Part shown: in pieces, positions 45,841 through 59,394 of the stretch
How positions within the stretch are numbered: position 1 is the stretch's first letter
Layout of the letters: each line of letters starts with the position of its first letter
Assembly: GCA_005406025.1 (NCBI GenBank)
Contig: BGZK01000015.1
Span: 434,001-498,000, forward strand
Origin: Eumeta japonica
Taxonomy: Eukaryota; Arthropoda; Insecta; Lepidoptera; Psychidae
Reading direction: 5' to 3'
DNA: 64,000 bases
Program-made: the position numbers and the translations under genes
The notes under the pieces: model-generated
Databases searched by the model: none
Told to the model about the DNA's origin: nothing
What the model saw: the letters and a program-made list of their open reading frames with translations, nothing else

Positions 45841-48800
45841 AGTTTTGTATGTAATACCGCCAATAATAAATTGGGAGTAATAATTAAGTAGTATTTATTT
45901 TTGACGTGACAACGTCTTAAATTAGGTTGCGGCTGGGAGTCCTTATGAAAAATGTAACGATCGGTAACGTAACGATGAGTCTTGCCTTGCGTCTCTAACT
46001 ATGATCGGTCTGCCGCGCATGCTAGAGAATTGGTTTGCAAATGTATTATTATTGTATGTATATTTGTATATAAATACGTATGTATGTGTAAAGGTAAAAA
46101 TAATTTTGTTAATATTCAGTGCGAGATTCTTTGTATAAATTAATGTTTTAAATATAATTCTTTGTATAAATAAATGTTTTAAATTGTTACTATTATTTCA
46201 TCCTTCTTCCTATATACGAATGAATATTCACATTAAAATGATTTTACCATTCAAAGTCGTTGTCACGTAAAACTTTCGCCCGTATACCGACACAGGACAA
46301 ATTTTTTGTTCGATTATATCTTTTCGATTAACGTTTATCGTATACCTATCGTTTGTAATGAGTTATTACAATTTATGTATTGTTATGTGATCGTGACGAA
46401 TTTTCAGTTTTGATGGTTTATTAAGAACTTACGATGGAAAATTTGGACGAATCTTCTATCGTAAGTCATTAATGATATGCAAATCAGTAATATTAGAGTT
46501 TTCTAAACTGTCACCTACATCGAGACTGAGCGAGGAGCATTTGTAAGTCCTAAAATACCGTGCTCATGAGCGTTACTAATTTAATATAATAAGAAAATAC
46601 TACAAATAATATTTACGATTGCCTGCACTTTAAAGCGAAAAAATATGAAGAGTACGATAATCAGCAATTTTTAGGCTAGCACAATAACATGCATACGAGC
46701 GTTGATAATTTTCAAGTCAGAAATTACGAAAAAATATAGGTGTTATTAATTTTCATGTTAGAAAATATCTTGCATATGAATATCACTATTTTTATGTGAG
46801 AAAATACCATTAAATTCATATTCAGCATATGTCATGTATAGCCTATCAATATATATATATTTAATTTAATATAAAAGCAAAATCATTGACTTTTAAATAT
46901 TGTTGTCTTTTCTAAAAATACCACAATTACGAAATGAAAATCTGAAAAAAAAGAAGACCGAATAATTTACATTTACAATTGCAATTAAAATATTCACTAT
47001 TAAGAATACGAATAATTTTTGGCGAGTGGATGGTGCTGCCGTCACCCATGCGCGCGAGTCCAAAAGCAATTACATTTAATGCAATAAAAGCAATTGAAAA
47101 CAATTAATTAAACAATTAAATCAAGTTTTCCAACCTATACATACATATGTGTATGTTGGAAAACTTGGTAATATATATAATTGTTCTTTTACTTAGTTTT
47201 TGCTAGTTATGATACAATTAGTTATAACAAATATAGGATCAACGATGCAAACACAAAAGAATGACAAACTCATTTATCGGCAACATTTGTAGTCTGTTTT
47301 ACACGACCACGTATCACCGCGCGCTGCATCCAAAAGCCCTAAGTGGCGAGTCGGCCTTCTGATTCTACGAGAGATGCACCTACTACCACATATGTTTCCA
47401 TAATTTGGCCAATGGATAACTGAAAGACCGAAGGATATCGAAAATGCCAAGTCTCTAGCGAAACCGTAGCTAGGTGGTTACCAAGCCTCGAACCCAGCGT
47501 AGCAATTAGAACGCATACTTTAAAGATTTTGGAGGTCAATTATTATAGTCTGATGACTAGGAATTAAGATGTGACAAGAGCACATTTCTCGAAAAACACT
47601 AAATTTCAACATCGGCTTTATGTGATTGCTCAAAAAGTACCCAATATTTTAAAGTCAAATTTCATGTGCAATCTGATTTTCTGTGTAAATTGAACCTGGA
47701 ATAATTAATAATTACAAAATTGTATCATCGATGTACAATAACCCTTTACGAAATCAAAAATTCTAGATAGTTGATATTGCATTAAATTAACTTTTTATGT
47801 TATATTATTGTACCGAATTGATTGTATTATTTTAATAAATATAGTAAAAACGGATCAATTGTTTTTATTAAAGGAATATAAAAATCTTAATCGTGGTTTT
47901 TTTTTAATATTGAATTAACGACAGATGTTAGAAACTTGTCAGTGTTAATCATATATTGATTTTATTTCCAATCGTAAATTATTATTTAAATTTTATTTAA
48001 ACAATGTACGTCATCATTCAACTTGTCGTTGAACATTGAACCGATTGTTCTGGAATTTGGACGACTTTGAAGTATACGTTCAGTCCTCGCCAGGTATTCT
48101 TTTTTAAAGAAAACCCATACCAACCTACTCTACTCGACACAATAAGGTCAATTGTAAACTTCTAAAACTTTTATATCTCTATTCAACTCAAGGCACTTGA
48201 TAGTGGGTAAATAAATTTCATAGTATAATATGTATGATTTTGTAGATAGTCTTTCTATTTTAACTGACAGTTAAAATAGAAAAATAATTAAAAGTAGTTA
48301 AAAGTGACTTTTTATAAAGTCTGTCACAAGTGTGGGTAGATGAAAATCGATTTAATAAAAAAACTCATAGGTAAAAATGACTAAGTGATTAATTTTTTTA
48401 AAGGTAATTAATTAGCACTGTATTTAATAAACTCGAGGATCGTCGTCTTTGCCCGCCGACGAAAAAAATGAGCGATTTCATTTTTATGCTCAAAATAAAG
48501 TTAAGGAATTAACACACGTGTAGTTTTGATTTTTACCTTCAGATAAATACTTCATATAATCCAATTAGCGAGAAATACTACCACACAAAATCTAAGGTAA
48601 TATAATTAAGTACTTTACTACAAAAAGTCCATTGGCTTTCGGCCTATATAATCCGGCGTAGTCTAATGGATTAAAAATTTAAACGAAATAAGAAAAAAAA
48701 AACACAAATCGCTTAATGATCTTGTATAACTTCTCGAACAGTTTTCTATAAATAGACGCTCCCGGTTTTAACATCAGTTCGGAATTAAATTTATGTTTAG

Positions 48801-48872
48801 TTATGAAAACTGTAAAACTGTAAAAAGTTTCAGATGGATGATGGTAGCTATTGAAGGGTACCCTCGTCGGGA
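45841..48872. other. No gene; AT-rich with small local repeats
   Basis: A direct duplication of about 31 bases, TTCTTTGTATAAATTAATGT and its neighbour, lies at 46128-46187. A degenerate repeat series is at 46515-46810. ATGCAAAT (POU octamer) is at 46477-46484. No exon recognised. Confidence 0.4.
46515..46810. repeat. Degenerate tandem repeats, unit roughly 60-70 bp
   Basis: The word pattern AAAATACC, CATGAGCGTT, AATTTTCATGTCAGAAAATA recurs about four times with many substitutions (for example near 46551, 46690, 46750 and 46795). Confidence 0.35.
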
Positions 48873-49036
48873 GACGATCTTGGCTGTGGAGTCAGGTCGG
48901 GATTGTGCGACGATCTTGGCTGTGGAATCAGGTCGGGATTGTGCGACGATCTTGGCTGTGGAGTCAGGTCGGGATTGTGCGACGATCTTGGCTGCGTGGT
49001 CAGATCTGTCGACCCGACTCCACGGCCAGAATCGTA
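48873..49036. repeat. 36-bp tandem array with an inverted terminal copy
   Basis: Units start at 48873, 48909, 48945 and 48981, each beginning GACGATCTTGGCTG; the first three are nearly identical and the fourth is partial. At 49009-49035 a diverged unit lies in inverse orientation (CGACCCGACTCCACGGCC), so the array can fold on itself. The plus strand stays open (ILAVESGRDCAT repeated), but this follows from the 36-bp period. Confidence 0.85.
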
Positions 49037-52000
49037 ATAATATTAACGCAGTAATATTTTATTGCTGACAGAAGTTGGTTCGTTAAAATCGACTTGTACA
49101 ACTTCTCTAACGAAATATGGACAGATAACGTTTAAATAAAAGCTTGTAGAAACATGCCATAGATGCGTTATGTTTAATGTGTATTTCCATTAAACGAAAA
49201 CTGCATAATATATAACTGGCACTCCTCAACTGCATCTCGATAATGGCTGGTGCATGCATTTATTGGCATACGAAGGCACATATTGAATTCGTTTTTTCGT
49301 TTTTCATTTTAACGTAACAACGCCATAAAACATCAAACTTCATGTATTCACATAACTTTTGCCATCTAAAAACGTTGATGTTAATTCTTTGAAATGGTTG
49401 TACAACATTGCAACTATTCTGAACTGGAACAAAAAAATCTGAAAAATCATTTAATTTTTTTATGGATTATGTAGTTGTGTCATGTTTTAACATACTTATT
49501 CACTCGTAAAATGTTCATTTCAGACCGTTGGACTATATGGCCATTAAGCCGCCCGCGCTGGCCAAAGCGGATCGGAAGCTGCTTGGAAATGAATAAATGT
49601 CATGACATCCGTGGCCGGGGATTTAATCGATTTTTCGGAGAAATGGTGGGAGTAGTTTAATACCATTTCAAAATTTTCGACCTCTAAAATAGAGTAAAGG
49701 CGTGCACACGGTCCGCATGGACAATCATTTAACTGGTTTTTTCCTATTAGGACAGTATGTATGTTTGAGATATATTATGTCAACAGGCAGACGGACGGAT
49801 ACAAAGCAAGTATATAATTGGTGTTTTGTTTAACCAATTTTGGCGTGGAAAACTAAAAACACCAATTTGCACCAAGAGTATATTTTTAATTATCCTTTAA
49901 AATTTTAGAGTTGAATCACTTTATTATTAAAATGGCGTAATATGAACTATTATAAAATCAGTAAGATATCAACTTTATAATTACTGTGTTTTTTTTTATT
50001 CTTGACGTAGATACTTCTATGATTTCATTTGTAATAGTGATTATTTCGTAACAATAGCTTATGCACTAACGCCATCTATTGATGCATAAGAGAACGAAGC
50101 CGATAAGTATATTATATCGACATTTCGCTACCGCGCGAGAATGGATTATATATGGAATGCGTTTCACGTGGCGATGAGAGCAATAAGCACAACAAACTCT
50201 TCTACGTGTTCCGAAAGTGTGCAAATGTGTTTGAATCATTTATATATGCGATTATGCATCAACGTCGCATAATTCCTTGATGTTTTGGAGAAACAAATCA
50301 TGACGTGTCCACACGACACTTAATGTTGCATCTAGGATACAGGCAACCAGGGATGGTCAATGTGGATGACGGTCGTAATACCACAACAAAACACATTACC
50401 TCAGACTTGACGTAAGTCAGACAAGAGTGCACTCGCTGCGCGCTGTTAACGAATCTCCGCGCGATCGGTTGACGCACGCGACGCGGCGCTGCTGTCGCAC
50501 GTAGCCCGTCACTAACATACTACGACCTGGCATTAGTAAAAATGTAATAAGTACTATGATTCGAAGACTTTCAAGTTTTAGTAAACTATTTAGTTCTTTT
50601 CATGTCAGGATGTCTACATATGTCGTTCTCTTGTAATACTAGAAGTGTTATTCCCGAGCTTTGATAGACGCAAATTGAAATTTAGTAATTGTTGTTTTTA
50701 TTTTACAATTTGTATGCAATGACGGTTTCCAGACATTAATTTTTCTCATATTCATATTAACCGCTGGAGTGTGGTTGAATGCTCACCAAACGTACTTTCA
50801 AACTTACAATATATATACCTAATCTGTATGAAATATAAATTGTAAACGTTTTTTTTTTTTGTTTAAATATCTTTTACTCGAATAACCGTAAAAATGGCAA
50901 TGATAAATTCATTTAAATTTTAAGAATACTATAAACAGTGACATTAATCTCCATTATACGTAATACTATAGCTCATGTCACACATTAAAAAAAAAAAACA
51001 AAACAGACAAGAATTTTTAATGGCTTACGATTTCTTCTTTTTACTGTTCGAAATTGTATATCACATCTTGTTGATTTGTTATTTTCGTCTAGAAATAAAG
51101 ATGTAATGAATCTAACATTGCATTAACACGTCAATCTAGTAGACAAGAACAAGTATTTGACAAAAAAATATATAGTTTTGCCGCTCACACACTCCGTACC
51201 TCGCATACATCTAAGTAAATACCTACCTAAAATTCACTCAACCGGTGAAAATGTCCGTTAAGTAAAACTACTCCTGAAGTCCCTCCGCCCCCACTTCATC
51301 CCGCCCCTTCGCGTTTCGCCATTCACGAATTGAACTTTACGTTTTTTCTTCAAAACAGCATCATAATTTTTCTTAATATTATTTTTTCAAGGTCATGATA
51401 ATATAAGTATTAAATCGATATAATTCATATCTTGAATTCTAAAATGTAAGTTCTCTTTCACAATTCTCTATTACTTTTTTTTAAATGCATTTTAATTGTT
51501 AAATGTCCTTAATTATGCCCTTATTAATTGTTAAACCAGGAAAACCAGGAAATATTTGGACGAGTTATAATATCTCCGATTTACCTCTTACTTAATACAT
51601 ATCATTATGCGACATGAACTGATCCTAAATAAATATTATATCGTTAATTATAAAAAATATATGATCTACATTATTTCATCTAATACCGCAGAAAGCTTCC
51701 CGCTGTATAACCTAAAGTCGTAGTGCGTATTACCTAAAGAAAAAAAAAAGAAAGAGAATTGTCTATGTTTATGAAAACAATATTAGTGTAACAAGAGCTA
51801 CGAGTTACGGCCACGACATTAACTCGTATGATAAAATAACAATAGGTGTCCGTATTTAGTGACAGACAACGAGAGCGGAGTAAAACCAGTGGGGGTGCCT
51901 TTTCTGTGTTATGACGTCACACATATTGGGCCATTCGCGCTCTTCGATAGAACACTGTTACAATATATATAATAAGAGTTTTAATTTAAGCGTATCCGTC

Positions 52001-52299
52001 TGTATGTCTTTATGTTAGCCAGGCGAGAAAATTTAGAATTTAAATTCCTCTTTCTAATGCTTGCTACACCTGAAGTTTTGCCTATTTATATATTTTTTAA
52101 ACAGATAAAATTTTTGTTAACATCGAAATTAGTCAGTTATTAATTGAATTTGCACTTCCATTTTGTGCAGATGTTCAATTTAAGATAAAAAAAAAAATAT
52201 ACAAATATATTTTTTTTCTTATCTAAAATTGAACGTTGAATTGAAAAATATATATATTTTAAACGTATGGTCACAATAAATAAACGAAAACATGGTGCT
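49037..52299. other. No gene; AT-rich with minor GC patches
   Basis: A moderately GC-rich patch at 49530-49640 contains GGCCATTAAGCCGCCCG and GATTTAATCGATTTTTCGG, possibly regulatory. A CpG-rich patch is at 50430-50530. No coding exon is recognised. Confidence 0.4.
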
Positions 52300-52830
52300 C
52301 GTCAAGAGAAATATAAAATCGTTCCAAAAAATTAATGACATCCCATAACATTAACACTAGACATAAAAACGACTTTGTTGTCTATAAAACCCGATTCATC
52401 AAGTTAGTAAATCATTAAAAAGGCAATGTGTGTGTTATCATTATGATGAGATCTCAGCTGAAATTAAAAATTAGCCATTTTATGAATTTAAAGTTTTCAT
52501 TAAAAAGGTTATATGGCAAGGGCTATTGTTCCTTGATAATTATATTGATGGAAAAAACCCTTGGGATTAAATTGCTCGGCTATCAGTCTTTCATGGATTT
52601 TCCAAATGTTGTGTTGGTTTTATTAATCATTGAGTATTTGGTATGTTTCAACAGTAAATCAGCATTTGGAATCCATTGTGGCGTTAAGGTCAAAACAATA
52701 CAAATATCGGCTACAAAATAAACATACTTTTGATTTGATTCGACTACCTATTACAGGTGACCTCGAAGTGCTTGAAGCGAAATTAAAACTGAAAATAGAT
52801 TGCCCTGAACTTCCCGCATCGAGGTTGTAG
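52300..52830 (+). repeat. Transposon-like coding remnant, copy A of an inverted pair
   Basis: From 52300 to about 52690 the sequence matches 59395-59825 read on the minus strand (shared words: TATAAAACCCGA, GAGGCAATGTGTGTG or close, TCAGCTGAAATT, TTAGCCATTTTATGAATTTAAA, TCAGCATTTGGAAT). The continuation at 52690-52830 is open and protein-like: KYRLQNKHTFDLIRLPITGD, then LEVLEAKLKLKIDCPELPAS. Frames are broken earlier. Probably two decayed copies of one transposase-type gene; the class is not recognised. Confidence 0.5.
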
Positions 52831-53559
52831 GGATCCACCCTTATGACCAGCTCAATTTTGTATATTCCGCATTGTCCCTATCATATATTGTCAACACATC
52901 CATTAACAGCAGCAGTCATTTGAGGGTACTGCGGCGCGCGCGGCAGGTCACTCTCGCTGCACTGGTTCGCTTTATCCGATATAATGCGGTCTTAATCAAT
53001 TAATTCGTATTATTACCTCGCATTAAACTCAGCCACAGGTTGCATATATTTTAATGTTTTTAATACATTTTCGTATACACTTTTGAAAGAGCTTTAATTT
53101 TACATTCTACATCATTTCGATTGACAGCCCTTTACGCATATACGTGTAATTTTCAGGTTTCAAACCTGTTTTTATTATATGGAAATGATCATGCCGGTAA
53201 TGAGTTTTTCAATGCTGTAAAAATATCAGTCAGTATTTATTTTTTAACAAATTCATTATTTACCGAACCGTAATAATACGGACCAACTTTTATATTTTTG
53301 AGAAAAAGATATATAATGAAAAATTATTGCTATAAAACAATCTAGACATTTTAGAATCAATGTAGACATTTTAGAATTTTGAAAATGACGTAATATATCA
53401 AAACCATACCGTATTATTGTAAGACGACTTACGGATGGTTTCCGATGTTAGTTAGAGAAGCATAAAATTAAATACCTAATGTTTTTTTAAATGAATGGCA
53501 GTTGCTATTTGAAGAAAAAAAACTGGCCAAGATCATGTCGGACCATGCTTATTATAGGG
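52831..53559. other. No gene; AT-rich sequence
   Basis: A direct repeat TAGACATTTTAGAAT occurs twice at 53342-53378. Nothing else is seen. Confidence 0.4.
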
Positions 53560-54255
53560 TTCCGATGCCATTATTATAAAGAAATGCACTACAGATGAAA
53601 AAAGTACGTTGTTACACTTTTTCCATGTTTCCCGCACAGAATAGTTAGAAGCACTTTAGTTGCTTATAAGTAAAAAAAAAAGTACGTATGTCGACTATTA
53701 CTATTAAACTAGTGTAAAATACAGTGCATCAGCAAAAGAGCGGATCTTAATGGCACTTACGTCTTTTTGTTGAGAAGCGCAATTTTTCGATAATAACTCA
53801 AAAGCAGTATGTACGACTATGTTCAAAATAATTTTATTAAGCATTATCTTCGTTATTTTTTTACATTGTTTGGACATACGGTTTAGAAAATAGGGTACAA
53901 TTTCTGCAACTTTCGGAGCGATTATTTCCAAAATTATTCACGTAATCAGAAAAACTGCTTAGAAACATTAATACTGCCGCTGCTTAACACTGTCTAAATA
54001 CTGCCACTCGTTGCTATTTGTTGAAAAAATATTTTTCAGATTTTGTTACATGTATGGAGTGCCCCTCCCCAGCCCTATAAATATTAAATCGTATTATTTA
54101 ACCACCAAACTAAGTAGCAGCTTATATAAGACACCTACACTATAAATTTCATCACTACACGCCTTGTAGTTTTTGTATGAAATGCCTGTGACATACGGAC
54201 GGACATGACGAAACTACAGGGGTTCCGTTTTTGCCATTTTGACTTGGAACCCTAA
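53560..54255. repeat. Interspersed-repeat remnant between GGGTTCCG and GGAACCCTA
   Basis: The left part starts at TAGGGTTCCGATG and the right ends at TTGGAACCCTAAAAATG, with GTGACATACGGACGGAC just before. The right 130 bases resemble 26.41-26.55 kb. It may be one old element or two adjacent ones. Confidence 0.4.
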
Positions 54256-57200
54256 AAATGAGTGCGCGTAATCTTTAAACGCTATTAGTTTATAACTTTT
54301 TTATTTAGAGTACATACATTTTTATTAGAATAAGGAACTCATTCCTTATTTTATTATTATGTCCAATTGGGAGGAGACGCAGGCACAACTAGTTATTAAC
54401 ACACATATCAATTGTTTCATGCTTACCTAATAAAATTATCGTTTTTTAATGCTGGCCACATTGAATATTTCCGACTAGAAAGCTTCAAACTTTAAAATAA
54501 GTCGAAACTGCGTAAATAGATTTTACGATTTGCACTAAACGTCACTTCCGTTCGAAAAACATAATTAATTTTAGCCGGTGCCAAGTCGTGCCTAAAAAAG
54601 TTTTATTCATATTTAAGCGATAGTTGTAGATATCAGCACATTGTTCATCACTTAAATAATGTTTATTAAATTATTTAAGTGATGCATTAATACAACTTGG
54701 ATGCGGATGGCTTTCCGTATACTTATTCGTCATTGACAGTAAGTCCTCGACGCCTACATCGGATACACCTTTGCTCTTTGATTTTAAAATAGAAACATCT
54801 CTAGACAGATCAAGGAAAAATATTCTCTACGCGTTACATGTTAAATGTCAAAGGTTATGCGCACGCATGTGTGTTTTTATGTGTGTATTTTTGTTTGTAG
54901 TCTATCAAAAAGAAGAAAATATAGAATTTAATATACGAGTATATACTATAGCAAGACTTATTTTCATAAGATTTATATATGCGTATAAAAAATACGATGA
55001 CGTATATAAATAGTAAGTTATTAATACAGTAAAATACAAACGATAATATTGAGACAGTGAAACACGTGGGTGAAGTTTTTGTTATTTATTATTACAAATA
55101 TTTGTAAATATGAAAATTACCGCCGAATTGAATAATCCAATTCAAAATTTTCATTTTTTTTAGAATTCCAATTAGAATGATAACTATACGCACTTTTCTC
55201 TCCACCATCTTCATAACGGGTCATGAAGAGCATGATGAATTCTTTGTACACAACCACCTTCTCTCCTATCAGTCATAACCCTGCCTGAACCTCGTGGTCG
55301 TCTCCTTTTCTTCTGTTTGATCTGGCCTTATCTCCTGCCCACAGTACTTCAGACGGGACGTCCGATGTCGGAGATTTCGATTTTTTTTCTATGAACACAT
55401 AGACGTCGCGTCGCGTCGAGTCGGCTCATATATCTTACTCGCGGGCGGTCGCAGATTTATGGCGCCTACGCCACGCGGCCGGTTACGCACAATGGCCATG
55501 GATTTTATTCATTAAAATGAGTCAACATCGGGAAAAATATTTTTCTTCACACACACACACACACAAATATATATACCAGCTTTCGCCCGCGACTTCGTCA
55601 GAGTGGATACAGAATGATTGGACATACCTTACTTGGATTAAGACACCTCAGCAAGACGCTTCTGAAAACCGCATTGCATTTCGTTCAGTGCTACATATAG
55701 ATGCACGAATGTTCTGTAAATGATTGTTTTGGCGTCTGTTGTTCTTTTAGAGACCTGCTGTATTAGTTATTCGCGAAATGCCTTTATATCAAGTACAGAC
55801 ATAGATTATTTATAGTTTTATCATAGACACGTGACAATGTATGTGTGTGTGTGTATATATATTGTCATGTACGATCAGATTGGTGGGCATCATGAGATTG
55901 ATGGTGTTTTACTCTCTTGACTGGATAAAAATATTACAAGAAACTATAATACTTATGGTGATATATTTCAGGTTACTATTAAATAGAAGTTTCAATTGCG
56001 TAAGGCTATATAGACTTGTCTGTTATGCGGGATATTCGAATACAAACGGTTAACTGCGCCACTGAGTGCCTTTATAACTGCAAGTATCTATGTAAATACT
56101 TGTCAAGGTTATTTTGGCATATTTTTATTATTTAAATTCACCCATTATCGGAGCCATCATCGCCTATGTTATACTTGACAGGGTCCATTAAATATACAAT
56201 ATTCCCAAGAAGAATGGGCTTCCTAAAACGCATGAAGATAATAGCCCGATATTCACTTCTTAAGTCAACTTTGTTTATGGAATAAAATATGTATTAATCC
56301 CAAAACACAAATCACATGTCACATTTGGTCTTTATACTATAAAATATGTATTTTTTTTAGTTTAGTCACGATCGTCATATTATGGTTGAGTTAATATGAC
56401 GAAGTACGAGTACAAAAGTAAACGATTTACGTGTTACTTTCAAGTAGCAAAATATAAACTTACTAAACTGGATACCGAACTATGAATTAGAGAGAAATAT
56501 ATTAAATTAAGACTTGAATGGATTGGACCAAGAGAGGGTTTTGAATTATCACCCAAAAAGTTAAACAAAACTTTATCCCGTTCGGAGGACTCATGAGTAT
56601 TCTAAACTATGCCACGATTGAAGACGACATAGTGATCACGTATTCGAGTGAAAATATTGCTTCCAGAAACTTCAAGGCGAGTTTAAAGATAGTTAATTGG
56701 TTCATTTTTTTTTTTTTGGTCCTTGCCCTGTTTCTACGCACCTGCGTATGCGTTTTTACGCATTAGATCCGGCATGCGGTCGCTGACAACCGCGAAGTGA
56801 GGGCGACGCGGAGGTATGAAAGGGTGTGCGGGGATGAAGGAACCATAATATAATGAAAATATATCGCTCTATGGACCGAAGAAGTGATTACAGTTAGTAA
56901 CATATTTAGTTCACATTGTATATAAATTAAAAAAGTCCCATTGCAGGGTAAATGTGAGCGATATCGATGTACATCTCTGAATATAATATATATTTTGCAG
57001 TCAAAGCCAGCATTAATGCAGAGTAACTACACGCTATGTGGGTGTTAACATTAACTTCAATTTAATTAGGATTGCTCATAATTTATAAAAAGTGGTAGTT
57101 GAAATACCATTTCGAGTAGACTTGAAACTAAGCAACACCGAACTTAAAGCTCATCAGATATAGCAAGGTGAACAATAGATTTGTCGAATGTAAACCGATT

Positions 57201-57999
57201 GATTATAGAAGGTGCACAATAAAGGTGAGGGTAATAAGTAAAATTAACTATTTGATAGTGTTGAATTATACTTTTATTCTCGTAATCTATTGTTGCCAGC
57301 TAATTATTTTAAGTATAATCTATTAGCCGCAGTACGAACAGGTCGGTTAATTCACTTATTATTTTTCATTTACTTAAATAAAATAAAAATAAACATTTTT
57401 TGGTGTTTCCGATATTTTTAAAAAGAACCACATGACCTTCCTTTCGCTTTCAGTGACACAGTATGTTACATACTCTAGAGTTCTGTGTGAAATTAACGAA
57501 TTGCGTTTGTCAAATGAAAATGACAGCAGCCGTCACATTTTAGGTGAACATATTTTTAAGAGTCACCCTTTAAATTATTAAATATTTAAAATATATTGAG
57601 CATGAACAAACAATAAACTAACACATTTATAGAGAAGCGAAAATTATAGTCTAAAGTCGAGATGCCACGCAATTTGTGCGGACTTAAGTTTCTCTTTTTT
57701 ATTATTTTAATGAAAAGCAATTATTAATAATGATGAATTGAATAATTAAAGTAAGAACTTAATGCCAATTTAATTATACATTTTTATATAAAAGTATTAA
57801 GTAAGTTCCTTGAAATAATTCACATTTATTTTTTATTGGACGGTGTCCATCTATCTGCATTTAAATAGAGGACGAGAATAAATATGTAAATAATTAGTTA
57901 TTTAGATAAATATTTGTTTCTGCAGACATCCGTTTTGTATCATTCGCTTTCTGACGTCTTTCTCTGGATCGTCCCGCAGCTCCTTCGAAGCGTAACACT
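54256..57999. other. Long gene-poor stretch
   Basis: AT-rich sequence with a (CA)n run at 55549-55565 and a (TG)n run near 55840-55855. Less AT-rich patches at 55390-55500 and 56740-56830 have no recognisable features. Confidence 0.4.
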
Positions 58000-58660
58000 C
58001 ATCATTTTTAATTGGAATCGCGACAGCGATAACAACTCACAGATGACGAGGGGATAAGGGCGGACATGTTAGTAATTAGTAAATCGATAATTTTCCCATC
58101 GACTCCCCTAGGCGGCGCTGCCGGCCGCCGCGTCGTCGATTCCCGTATTTGCAACACAACAGCGCCCCACGCGGACCATCGACTACGTGAACCTAGCTTT
58201 AATAACAATGACGTTTTCCCCAATTTTCCGGGAGGGCGCGGGGGGCGGGGGGTATTTTCCGAATAGTTGCTACGCGCGGCGATTTCTTCGCTTACATACA
58301 CACACACACACACACACACGCAGCTGGCGCGCGACATACGAGGAAGTTTCTTTCGGCCTATACGTACGTACATGGGGCGCGAGTTCGTACGTGGGCGTGC
58401 GCGCGCGCGTGTGTGCGTGCGTATGTGCGAATACGCGGCGGCGGGGGTACGAGGGGTGGCGGTGGGAGTTCGCGAGCACAAGTTAAACTAATTATTGTGA
58501 GAGGGGGAAGCTGAGGGGCGGAAGGGGGGGATGGTGTACTCCTAAGATTTTTCTACAGCCTCAATAGGCGCATGTGTGCGCGCGCGTGTGCGTGCGTCAA
58601 ATGAATGTGCTTTAATACTCACCACATCGCCGCGTATTAAGTTAGAGAGGCGATACAATA
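58000..58660. promoter_or_regulatory. CpG-rich block with microsatellite, candidate regulatory region
   Basis: CpG-rich from about 58090, with GGCGGCGCTGCCGGCCGCCG, a (CA)n run at 58296-58319 and (GC/GT)-rich runs at 58395-58430 and 58570-58600. Frames on both strands are open for up to 157 codons but rich in Arg/Thr/Pro/His from the repeats, so I do not call a gene. Confidence 0.4.
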
Positions 58661-59394
58661 TTTTTCGGGATACCGGGCGGATGGAGCAATCCGATGATTT
58701 CTACATATCTGCGCTGTGCCACCGATTCGATCACCGCCGAATTCACACTCGATTTTTTTTCCAATTCCTGCTTTAGAAACTTTAGTTTTGCGCGACAACA
58801 TAAGTCTACTGCGCGTTCATACATTTTTTTTCCTTTCGTATTACTTACCGAGTGTTCCTTTTGTGGTGTACACAGGGTTACTGCAATTGCGTTAAAAAGT
58901 TAACAAGCAACGTTGCCTGTTAATTTTATAACGCGCAAATACCTCGCCTTACTCCAAAACATTTCAATCTTTTATCTTCAAAAATAATATCCGAAGTACC
59001 CAAAACAGATTGAATCACATTTTCGATAAAGATAAAAACACAAGTTTGCCAAAATCTCCTCTAAACGTGCACATTAAAAAAATGTCGTTTTCATTGCCAT
59101 TTATTTGGTTTAAACATGACCTAGGTGAGTTTGTACACCGGCTGTGAACAACGAACTCGCCTCTATCGTCGCAGGCCGACTTTGAACGTAAAAAAGTAGC
59201 ACGCGTCCCTAAAAAGTTAAATATCTGAAGTGCAGTGAAGTGACGGTAATTTCTGACATTTAGTGTCGGACGGATGAGTAGTAGCATCTGGTAGTAGCAT
59301 TAGGTACATAATATTATTTTTAAGCAAGTAAATCGAATAGAATCAAAAATATCTTTATATCGTAGGTGATAGATGTCATTATTGTATTCTTGTG
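58661..59394. other. No gene; AT-rich sequence
   Basis: Nothing recognised. Confidence 0.4.

Noticed and set aside
48793..49068. 91-codon frame with three ILAVESGRDCAT repeats
   Set aside because: A direct product of the 36-bp tandem repeat; not protein-like outside it.
58008..58481. 157-codon minus-strand frame at 58 kb
   Set aside because: Composed largely of translated (CA)n and CG-rich simple sequence.
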